Source: an uncultured Flavobacteriaceae bacterium
GTDB lineage: Bacteria; Bacteroidota; Bacteroidia; Flavobacteriales; Flavobacteriaceae
Assembly (NCBI GenBank): GCA_937944485.1
Contig: CALDYU010000005.1
Span: 124,001-188,000 of the forward strand
Length of the DNA: 64,000 nucleotides
Direction: 5' to 3'
In this document: one piece after another, positions 55,773 through 62,409 of the stretch
Position numbering within the stretch: the stretch's first letter is position 1
Layout of the letters: each line of letters starts with the position of its first letter
Translations under genes and position numbers: made by a program
The notes under the pieces: model-generated
What the model was told of the DNA's origin: nothing
Seen by the model: the letters and a program-made list of their open reading frames with translations, nothing else
Database searches by the model: none

Positions 55773-55931
55773 ATGCAGTTCATCGATAAAAAACTACACT
55801 TAATAGGTTTTTTTTGTATATATTTAGCCATCAAAATCAACCGCATGGACAATTATTATATTACAATAGGCACCTACTTAATACTTATGTTATTCTTTAA
55901 AGTGTACTATTCGGTAGCAGTTAAAGAATAA
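55773..55931 (+). CDS. Possible 52-residue double-pass membrane peptide
   Basis: ATG at 55773 opens 52 codons to TAA at 55929-55931. The peptide has two hydrophobic stretches: LIGFFCIYLAI (about 10-20) and IGTYLILMLFFKVYY (about 32-46), with a charged end AVKE. An internal ATG at 55845 gives a 28-residue single-pass form (MDNYYITIGTYLILMLFF). It lies 41 bases upstream of the 5-formyl-THF cyclo-ligase gene on the same strand. Unknown function; coding status is uncertain because AT-rich sequence easily encodes hydrophobic residues. Confidence 0.4.
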   Translation: MQFIDKKLHLIGFFCIYLAIKINRMDNYYITIGTYLILMLFFKVYYSVAVKE

Positions 55932-55972
55932 ATTTAGTGCGTGTATTAGTCGCAAGAATCTAACACTTTATC

Positions 55973-56536
55973 ATGTTAAAAAAAGATTTGCGATTAAAAT
56001 ATTCGACGTTGCGCACTGATCTGTCTTCTCAAGAAGTAATACATTCAAGTTTAAGCATTGCCAATAAGCTACTTAAGCTTCCCATTTGGGAAGCCGCCTA
56101 CTACCATATTTTTTTACCTATAGCTGAAAAAAAAGAAGTAGACACTTCTTTTATTCTTTCCGTTTTACATGGAAAAGATAAAAATGTCATCCTGCCTAAA
56201 ATATCTGGTGAAAATTCTCTAGAACATATTTTACTAACGGATACCACCAAACTAATAACAAATTCTTGGGGCGTTCCTGAACCTAAAGAAGGTATTGAGG
56301 TTCCGATACAAAAAATAGATGTAGTTTTCGTGCCTTTACTGGCATTCGACCTAGTAGGTAATCGCGTCGGTTATGGCAAAGGCTTCTATGATGTATTTTT
56401 AACCCAGTGTAAACCTACCGTAATTAAAATAGGATTATCTCACTTTGCAGCTGAGGATAGCATTAGTAACCCAGATGAATATGATGTTTCATTAGACTAT
56501 TGTGTGACACCTGACAAAGTTTATTCTTTTTCTTAA
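55973..56536 (+). CDS. 5-formyltetrahydrofolate cyclo-ligase
   Basis: ATP-dependent enzyme returning 5-formyl-THF to 5,10-methenyl-THF (MTHFS family, YgfA-like). 187 residues. Landmarks: LRLKYSTLRTDLSS basic start, YYHIFLPIAEKKEVDTSFIL, WGVPEPKEG, and the signature VPLLAFDLVGNRVGYGKGFYDVFL with the Gly-Tyr-Gly-Lys-Gly-Phe-Tyr-Asp nucleotide loop. Converges on lspA with a 4-base overlap of the ends. Confidence 0.93.
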   Translation: MLKKDLRLKYSTLRTDLSSQEVIHSSLSIANKLLKLPIWEAAYYHIFLPIAEKKEVDTSFILSVLHGKDKNVILPKISGENSLEHILLTDTTKLITNSWGVPEPKEGIEVPIQKIDVVFVPLLAFDLVGNRVGYGKGFYDVFLTQCKPTVIKIGLSHFAAEDSISNPDEYDVSLDYCVTPDKVYSFS

Positions 56537-57207
56537 TGCGCGTCATTTAATACCTCGGTATTCTCTTCTTCCTCTATTATTTGCTCAGCCTTAGGAAATG
56601 CTCTCTTGTTAAATACTAATAAAACTCCAACCCCGGTACTGATTGCCATATCTGCAATATTAAACACGGGTTCGAAAAAATTAAAAACTCGACCCCCAAA
56701 ATAAGGCACCCATTCAGGCCATATTTTATCTTGAATTATAGGAAAATAAAGCATGTCAACAACTTTACCATAAAACAAACTCCCATAGGGTTCATCTGAA
56801 AATAACGTGGCTACTTGCCCATTACTGTGATTGAATATTAAGCCATAAAAAACAGAGTCAATAATATTTCCAAGTGCTCCAGCGAAAATTAATGATACTG
56901 CAAGTATCAAAATTTTAGAAGATTGCTTCTTAATAGTATCTAATAGCCAATAGCCAATACCAGCAACAGCGAACAAACGAAATATAGTCAAAATGAGCTT
57001 TCCAGAAGATTCAGAAATAGGTAAAAAATCACTCAATTTAGCTCCCCAAGCTGCTCCAGAATTTTCAATAAAGTGAATTTTAAACCAATCAAAAACCTCA
57101 ACTGCACCTGCATTACCCAATACAAAATGAGTTTTGATATAAATTTTACTGACTTGATCAACAAGTAAAATGAGACTTATTAGTAGTAGTGACTTTTTTA
57201 AGTTCAT
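56533..57207 (-). CDS. lspA: Lipoprotein signal peptidase (signal peptidase II)
   Basis: Cleaves the signal of lipidated prolipoproteins at the inner membrane. Four-helix protein of about 224 residues with the family motifs DQVSK, ENSGAAWG (normally NxGAAFS), GNIIDSVFYG (first catalytic Asp) and FNIADMAISTGVG (second catalytic Asp). ATG at 57207 is preferred over a TTG at 57234. It has a longer loop between GNIID and FNIAD than E. coli, usual for Bacteroidota. Many lipoproteins in this window would be its substrates. The gene is downstream of ileS-dksA and the 204-residue protein. Confidence 0.95.
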   Translation of the reverse strand: MNLKKSLLLISLILLVDQVSKIYIKTHFVLGNAGAVEVFDWFKIHFIENSGAAWGAKLSDFLPISESSGKLILTIFRLFAVAGIGYWLLDTIKKQSSKILILAVSLIFAGALGNIIDSVFYGLIFNHSNGQVATLFSDEPYGSLFYGKVVDMLYFPIIQDKIWPEWVPYFGGRVFNFFEPVFNIADMAISTGVGVLLVFNKRAFPKAEQIIEEEENTEVLNDAH

Positions 57208-57245
57208 TAGCTCTCTGATTATTGATTTCGGCAAAAATAGCCATA

Positions 57246-57860
57246 TTATTCGATTCTATATAGTTGAATATTTCCAGTTACTGTGCTAAAATTATATTGA
57301 CTATTTCCTTTAGGAATAAATTGTTTTTCAATGCTTCCGTATTTGCTGTTACTTAATATCACAGCAGCTTTAGCACTCGCATTTATAGTACCGCTTTGCG
57401 TAACTACATATACTTGCCCTTGAACATTATACATTGTACAAGAACCATCATTCAAAGTGACCTTTAATGTTTCGTAATTTCCTCGAACTGCAACATTGCT
57501 ACTGCTTCCAAAAACAATTACATTTTTGTCTTTAGGTAAACTTATTTTTAATGCTATTGAAACTACTTTATGAGCACTTAATTTGTCATTAGGGTTTACA
57601 AAGTTGGGTCGAAATCCGACTCCTACCAATAGTGTAGACCCTTCTTCTACAATGCGCAACGCAAGGTCTTTTTCATATTCTCCTTCAATACGAGCTTCCA
57701 CGATCATCTCATTAGTATCAGATGTTTCTAATTGCAATTCATAACAATTCGATAAATCAATTTGAACTGCTGTCGTGGCAGAATTAATGAGTTTTTTTTG
57801 TGCTAGCTTTTGAGCACTTAACAATTGACTTACAAGTAAAAGTGCAAACAGTAATTTCAT
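57246..57860 (-). CDS. Secreted beta-rich protein (DUF4097-like)
   Basis: 204 residues with signal peptide (MKLLFALLLVSQLLSAQ). The rest is short beta-strands with regular Gly/Asn turns (VIVFGSSSNVAVRGNYETLKVTLNDGSCTMYNVQGQVYVVTQSGTINASAKAAVI), the look of an adhesin-like beta-solenoid as in DUF4097 proteins. No catalytic motif. Between dksA and lspA; a hairpin precedes it. Function unknown. Confidence 0.7.
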   Translation of the reverse strand: MKLLFALLLVSQLLSAQKLAQKKLINSATTAVQIDLSNCYELQLETSDTNEMIVEARIEGEYEKDLALRIVEEGSTLLVGVGFRPNFVNPNDKLSAHKVVSIALKISLPKDKNVIVFGSSSNVAVRGNYETLKVTLNDGSCTMYNVQGQVYVVTQSGTINASAKAAVILSNSKYGSIEKQFIPKGNSQYNFSTVTGNIQLYRIE

Positions 57861-57878
57861 ATATTTTAGAAATAAAAA

Positions 57879-57909
57879 AACCTATAAGGTTTCATAATTC
57901 TTATAGGTT
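57879..57909 (-). terminator. Intra-operon terminator after the DksA-like gene
   Basis: AACCTATAAG and CTTATAGGTT (10 bp) around an 11-base loop; on the minus strand a T-run follows. It lies 22 bases after the DksA-like stop and 19 bases before the next gene, so it probably limits read-through from ileS-dksA into lspA. Confidence 0.75.
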
Positions 57910-57930
57910 GTTTTTAAAAGAAGCATCAGG

Positions 57931-58314
57931 TTACTTCTGCATGTTTTTAGCCTCTATACTTAAGGTAGCATGAGGTACTAGTTTAAGTCTTTCTTTATTT
58001 ATGAGTTTGCCCGTTACCCGGCATACGCCATATGTTTTGTTTTCAATACGTAATAAGGCATTTTTCAAATCACGAATGAACTTTTCTTGACGAATAGCCA
58101 ACTGTGTATTTGCCTCTTTGCTCATTGTTTGAGAGCCTTCTTCAAAAGCCTTGAAGGTTGGTGAAGTATCATCAGTACCGTTATTGCCATCATTCATATA
58201 TGCGCTTTTCAACAGTTCTAAATGACTTTTAGCCTTTACTATTTTTTCTTCTATAAGCTCTTTGAACTCCGCCAAATCGGAGTCGGAATATCTAACTTTT
58301 ATATCTCCTGCCAT
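57931..58314 (-). CDS. DksA/TraR-family regulator with zinc cysteines lost
   Basis: 127 residues: a helical hairpin (about 10-92, coiled-coil, SDLAEFKELIEEKIVKAKSHLELLK ... NTQLAIRQEKFIRDLKNALLRIENKTYG) and a C-terminal globular part of DksA type that should bind zinc through CxxC-x17-CxxC. Here only C98 remains (YGVCRVTG): T101, S119 and A122 stand at the other three positions. Such Cys-poor DksA forms work without zinc in other bacteria. RNA-polymerase secondary-channel binding and a stress/starvation role are inferred. Directly follows ileS (4-base gap). Confidence 0.87.
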   Translation of the reverse strand: MAGDIKVRYSDSDLAEFKELIEEKIVKAKSHLELLKSAYMNDGNNGTDDTSPTFKAFEEGSQTMSKEANTQLAIRQEKFIRDLKNALLRIENKTYGVCRVTGKLINKERLKLVPHATLSIEAKNMQK

Positions 58315-58318
58315 GGTA

Positions 58319-61300
58319 TTAATGTTTTGAAATAAATAATTTAGTGTTCACTTCATCAAAGGCAATTGCTACGCCTTTCTCTAATTTTTCTTCAAAATCA
58401 AGATCAGCAATTAGCGTTTCGGTTTTGATATAACTCAAATTACTTTCTACCGCTTGTTCAATGCAACCGTCTTTTAATATTTTAATATCTATTTTATCTG
58501 TGACTTCAAAACCCGAGTCTTTTCTCAAATTTTGAATTCTATTTACAAGTTCTCTTGCGATACCTTCTTTTCTTAATTCATCATTGATCGTAACATCTAG
58601 TGCTACAGTGATTGCTCCTGAAGTAGCAACAAGCCAACCTTCAATATCTTGAGATGTTATCTCTACATCCTGTAACTGTAAAATAATACTTTTATTTTCA
58701 ATATTAAGTGAAATTTCGCCCTCTTGTTCAATTTTTTGGATGTCTTCCTGTACCAATTTAGATACGGCAGCCGCAATCAGCTTCATTTGTTGCCCATACT
58801 TAGGACCAAGCACTTTAAAATTTGGTTTAATTTGCTTTACTAAAATTCCAGATGCATCTGTTAGTAAGTCGATTTCTTTTACATTAACTTCTGATTTAAT
58901 TAAGTCCGCAACTGCCTCAATCTCATGCTTTTGATCTTCATCTAAAACAGGAATCATTATTTTCTGTAAGGGCTGACGTACTTTAATTTTTTCTTTTTGT
59001 CTAATAGATAATACTAAAGAAGAAATGGTCTGCGCTTTCTGCATTTTTTGTTCCAATTCAACATCAACAAAAGCATTATTAAAGATTGGAAAGTCAGCCA
59101 AATGAACACTATCAAATTTTTCTTTTTGAGTAGTATTTATTAGGTCTTGGTATAGCCTATCCATAAAAAATGGTGCTATTGGTGCCGATAGCTTAGCAAT
59201 AGTAAGCAAACATGTATATAAGGTTTGATATGCTGATATTTTATCTTGTTGATAATCTCCTTTCCAAAAGCGTCTTCTACTCAAGCGCACATACCAATTA
59301 CTAAGATTTTCTTGAACATAATTCGATATCGCTCTTGACGCCTTGGTCGGCTCATAATCGGCATACGCTTCGTCTACCGTTCTTATAAGGGTGTGTAATT
59401 CAGAAAGAATCCATCTATCAATTTCAGCCCTTTCATTTAAAGGTATATCTGCTTCGGAATAATCAAAGGCATCTATATTAGCATATAAAGCGAAGAAAGA
59501 GTATGTATTATAAAGTGTTCCGAAGAACTTTCGTTTTACTTCTACAATACCATCAAGATCAAATTTCAAATTATCCCATGGATTCGCATTTGATATCATG
59601 TACCAACGTGTAGCATCTGCGCCATGGGCATCCATAGTTTCAAATGGATCAACAGCATTCCCTAATCGCTTCGACATTTTCTTGCCTTCTTTATCTAAAA
59701 CAAGACCATTTGAAACCACATTTTTATAGGCTACAGAATCAAATACCATGGTGCCTATAGCATGCAAAGTATAAAACCACCCTCTGGTTTGGTCGACTCC
59801 TTCGGCAATAAAATCTGCCGGAAAAGTTTCCCCTCCATCAATTAATTCTTTATTTTCAAACGGGTAATGCCATTGTGCATAAGGCATTGAACCACTATCA
59901 AACCAAACATCAATCAAATCACTTTCGCGTTTCATAGGTTTCCCAGACGCAGACACTAAAGTAATTTGATCAACGATATTTTTGTGTAAATCAACTTTTT
60001 CATAATTCTCTTCGGACATGTCGCCGACGTTAAAATCTTCGAAAATATCTTTTTCTAATACGCCCGCCTCTAATGCTTTAGCCATTTCAGCTTTCAATTC
60101 AGCAACAGAACCAACCATCATTTCTTCAGTACCATCTTCGGTACGCCAAATTGGCAAAGGAATACCCCAATAACGCGAGCGCGATAAATTCCAATCATTC
60201 GCATTGGCTAACCAATTACCGAAACGCCCTTCACCAGTAGATTTAGGTTTCCAATTAATGGTTTGATTTAAAGCAAACATTTTGTCTTTAACATCTGAGA
60301 TTTTGATAAACCAAGAATCTAGTGGGTAATACAATATAGGTTTATCCGTACGCCAGCAGTTCGGATAACTGTGTACATACTTCTCTACCTTAAATGCTTT
60401 ATTCTCTTCTTTAAGCCTGATGGCTATCTCAACATCAATAGAACGTTCAGGTGCTTCACCATCATCATAATATTCGTTCTTGACATATTTACCACCCCAT
60501 TCTTTCATTTCAGGTCGAAACTTACCCTGCAAATCAACCAGAGGCACAGGATTCTTATTTTCATCAAGCACTAATAAAGGTGGCACTTCAGGCTTCGCTT
60601 GTTTTGCTACCAAAGCATCATCAGCACCAAATGTTGGAGCAGTGTGCACAATACCTGTACCGTCTTCTGTTGTTACAAAATCTCCTGCTATTATACGAAA
60701 AGCATGCTCAACATTTTGATAGGGCTGCGCATAATCAATCAGTTGTTCGTATTTGATACCTACTAAATCTTTCCCCCTAAATTCTTTTACAACGTAGTAT
60801 GGAATCTTTTTATCGCCAGAGTTATAGGCTAACAAATCGGGTTTGCTCTCTACTTGATTAAACTTTCCTGCAAATTGTTTCGAAACTAAATTCTTTGCCA
60901 AAACCACATTCATTGGCTTGAAAGTATACTGGTTATACGTTTCTACTAACACATAATCAATCTTAGGGCCTACTGTCAAAGCGGTATTCGAAGGAAGCGT
61001 CCATGGTGTGGTCGTCCATGCCAGAAAATACACATCGCCTTCATTTTTCAAGAAATCAGGCAGCGTATTTTCGAAAGCTTTAAATTGTGCTGTAACTGTA
61101 GTATCAGTAACATCTTGATAGGTGCCCGGCTGATTTAGTTCGTGTGAGCTCAATCCTGTCCCTGCTTTTGGCGAATAGGGTTGAATGGTATAGCCTTTAT
61201 AGATCAATCCTTTATCATAAATCTGTTTCAACAACCACCACACGGTTTCCATGTATTTCGACTTGTAGGTAACGTAAGGGTCAGACATATCAACCCAATA

Positions 61301-61717
61301 ACCTACTTGTTCTGTCATTTTGTTCCATACATCTGTATAACGCATGACCGCCTTTTTACAGGCAGCATTGTACTCTTCCACAGAAATTTTCTTGCCAATA
61401 TCTTCTTTCGTAATTCCTAGTTCTTTTTCTACACCCAGTTCAATAGGAAGACCATGTGTATCCCAACCAGCTTTTCGCTTTACTTGGAAGCCTTTCATAG
61501 TCTTATATCTAGGAAAAATATCTTTGATGGTGCGTGCCATCACATGATGTATGCCCGGCATACCATTCGCCGACGGAGGGCCTTCATAAAATACGTAGCT
61601 AGACTCATTCTCTCGAGTAGTTACGCTCTTCTCAAAAATTTGATTTTCCTTCCAATAGGTAAGCATTGATGCAGCAACCTTGGCTAAATCTAATCCTTTA
61701 TATTCTGCAAACTTCAT
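58319..61717 (-). CDS. ileS: Isoleucyl-tRNA synthetase, type 2
   Basis: Class I synthetase charging tRNA-Ile. 1132 residues, longer than the E. coli enzyme. HIGH-like segment PPSANGMPGIHHVMART (50-66), editing domain (about 190-410) with TTTPWTLPSNTALTVGP and DGTGIVHTAPTFGADD, KMSKS motif in GKKMSKRLGNAVDP, anticodon domain from about 680. The PGIHHV form and the C-terminal length indicate the eukaryote-like type 2 IleRS, which is known to tolerate mupirocin. Leads the ileS-dksA transcript. Confidence 0.98.
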   Translation of the reverse strand: MKFAEYKGLDLAKVAASMLTYWKENQIFEKSVTTRENESSYVFYEGPPSANGMPGIHHVMARTIKDIFPRYKTMKGFQVKRKAGWDTHGLPIELGVEKELGITKEDIGKKISVEEYNAACKKAVMRYTDVWNKMTEQVGYWVDMSDPYVTYKSKYMETVWWLLKQIYDKGLIYKGYTIQPYSPKAGTGLSSHELNQPGTYQDVTDTTVTAQFKAFENTLPDFLKNEGDVYFLAWTTTPWTLPSNTALTVGPKIDYVLVETYNQYTFKPMNVVLAKNLVSKQFAGKFNQVESKPDLLAYNSGDKKIPYYVVKEFRGKDLVGIKYEQLIDYAQPYQNVEHAFRIIAGDFVTTEDGTGIVHTAPTFGADDALVAKQAKPEVPPLLVLDENKNPVPLVDLQGKFRPEMKEWGGKYVKNEYYDDGEAPERSIDVEIAIRLKEENKAFKVEKYVHSYPNCWRTDKPILYYPLDSWFIKISDVKDKMFALNQTINWKPKSTGEGRFGNWLANANDWNLSRSRYWGIPLPIWRTEDGTEEMMVGSVAELKAEMAKALEAGVLEKDIFEDFNVGDMSEENYEKVDLHKNIVDQITLVSASGKPMKRESDLIDVWFDSGSMPYAQWHYPFENKELIDGGETFPADFIAEGVDQTRGWFYTLHAIGTMVFDSVAYKNVVSNGLVLDKEGKKMSKRLGNAVDPFETMDAHGADATRWYMISNANPWDNLKFDLDGIVEVKRKFFGTLYNTYSFFALYANIDAFDYSEADIPLNERAEIDRWILSELHTLIRTVDEAYADYEPTKASRAISNYVQENLSNWYVRLSRRRFWKGDYQQDKISAYQTLYTCLLTIAKLSAPIAPFFMDRLYQDLINTTQKEKFDSVHLADFPIFNNAFVDVELEQKMQKAQTISSLVLSIRQKEKIKVRQPLQKIMIPVLDEDQKHEIEAVADLIKSEVNVKEIDLLTDASGILVKQIKPNFKVLGPKYGQQMKLIAAAVSKLVQEDIQKIEQEGEISLNIENKSIILQLQDVEITSQDIEGWLVATSGAITVALDVTINDELRKEGIARELVNRIQNLRKDSGFEVTDKIDIKILKDGCIEQAVESNLSYIKTETLIADLDFEEKLEKGVAIAFDEVNTKLFISKH

Positions 61718-61747
61718 AAGTGCTTCTTGTACGGCAATTTAAGGCTG

Positions 61748-61755
61748 CAAAATTA
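61748..61755 (-). promoter_or_regulatory. ileS promoter -7 box
   Basis: The minus strand reads TAATTTTG, a perfect -7 box 30 bases before the ileS ATG. The -33 region has only a TTG at shorter than usual distance. Confidence 0.4.
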
Positions 61756-61908
61756 CGTATTTAGATTCAATATATAGGCATGGAAAGCCTGAAACCAATG
61801 CCTTATCCAATGTTCTTTACGTGCATTTACAAGTCGTAAATGACCATTTTGTTCATTAAAGCATCCTTCATGTTAACAAATTCCGTCTAAACATACATTT
61901 TAACCGTA

Positions 61909-61916
61909 TATCTTTG
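61909..61916 (+). promoter_or_regulatory. Promoter -7 box of the repeat lipoprotein gene
   Basis: TATCTTTG is a perfect -7 box, 31 bases before the ATG. The -33 box is not obvious. The leader would be about 25 bases. Confidence 0.45.
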
Positions 61917-61947
61917 TAGTAATAAATAAACACTAAAACTATTAAAC

Positions 61948-62355
61948 ATGAAAAAAGTAATTTTAAGTTCAATGATGGTACTGGCACTTTGTGTATCATT
62001 TGTATCATGTAGAGAAGCTGCCGATAAGGCAAAAGACGGAGTAGAAGCTGCGGCTGATGCTGCAGGCGAGGCGGCCGATGCTGCAGGTGAAGCTGCTGAA
62101 GGGGCTATGGACAAGGCTGGCGAGGCCGTTGATGCTGCTAAAGAAGCTGGTACTGACGCCATGGATGCTGCAGGCGAAGCTGCTGAAGGAGCTATGGACA
62201 AAGCGGGTGAAGCAGTCGATGCTGCTAAAGAAGCCGGTACTGATGCCATGGATAAAGCAAAAGAAATGGGCGAAGATGCCAAAGACGCTGCAGGTGAGGC
62301 TATGGATAAGGCTAAAGATGCCGCAAAAGAAGTTAAAGATAAAGTGAAACAATAA
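61948..62355 (+). CDS. Ala/Glu/Lys-rich amphipathic-repeat lipoprotein
   Basis: 135 residues: lipoprotein signal (lipobox SFVSC, C21), then a fully helical mature part of Ala, Glu, Asp, Lys and Gly with no aromatic residue. The repeating DAAGEAADAAGEAAEGAMDKAGE-like pattern is an 11-mer-type amphipathic helix of the LEA or apolipoprotein kind. Residues 47-75 and 76-104 are a near-exact 29-residue duplication. It is probably a periplasmic or surface-lining helix, perhaps a stress protectant (inference). It has its own promoter and shares a bidirectional terminator with the TonB receptor gene. Confidence 0.85.
   Translation: MKKVILSSMMVLALCVSFVSCREAADKAKDGVEAAADAAGEAADAAGEAAEGAMDKAGEAVDAAKEAGTDAMDAAGEAAEGAMDKAGEAVDAAKEAGTDAMDKAKEMGEDAKDAAGEAMDKAKDAAKEVKDKVKQ
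62086..62259 (+). repeat. 87-base in-frame tandem duplication
   Basis: 62086-62172 and 62173-62259 encode 29-residue units that differ at one residue near the end (DAA versus DKA). The DNA differs at many third positions (for example GAAGGGGCT versus GAAGGAGCT), so the duplication is not recent or is held by selection on the protein. Confidence 0.8.
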
Positions 62356-62373
62356 CCTTTTTTGCCCCCTAAT

Positions 62374-62408
62374 AAAAAACCCTTGGCACTATTGTCAAGG
62401 GTTTTTTA
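62374..62408. terminator. Bidirectional terminator between repeat lipoprotein and TonB receptor
   Basis: AAAAAACCCTTG and CAAGGGTTTTTT (12 bp) around GCACTATTGT-type loop. A-runs on one side and T-runs on the other serve both converging genes. Confidence 0.85.
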
Positions 62409-62409
62409 T

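Noticed and set aside
61887-62352. Long open frames on the other strand and in the other frame across the amphipathic-repeat gene
   Set aside because: The GC-rich, repetitive codons of the lipoprotein gene keep several frames open at once; only the plus frame has a lipoprotein signal, promoter and terminator.
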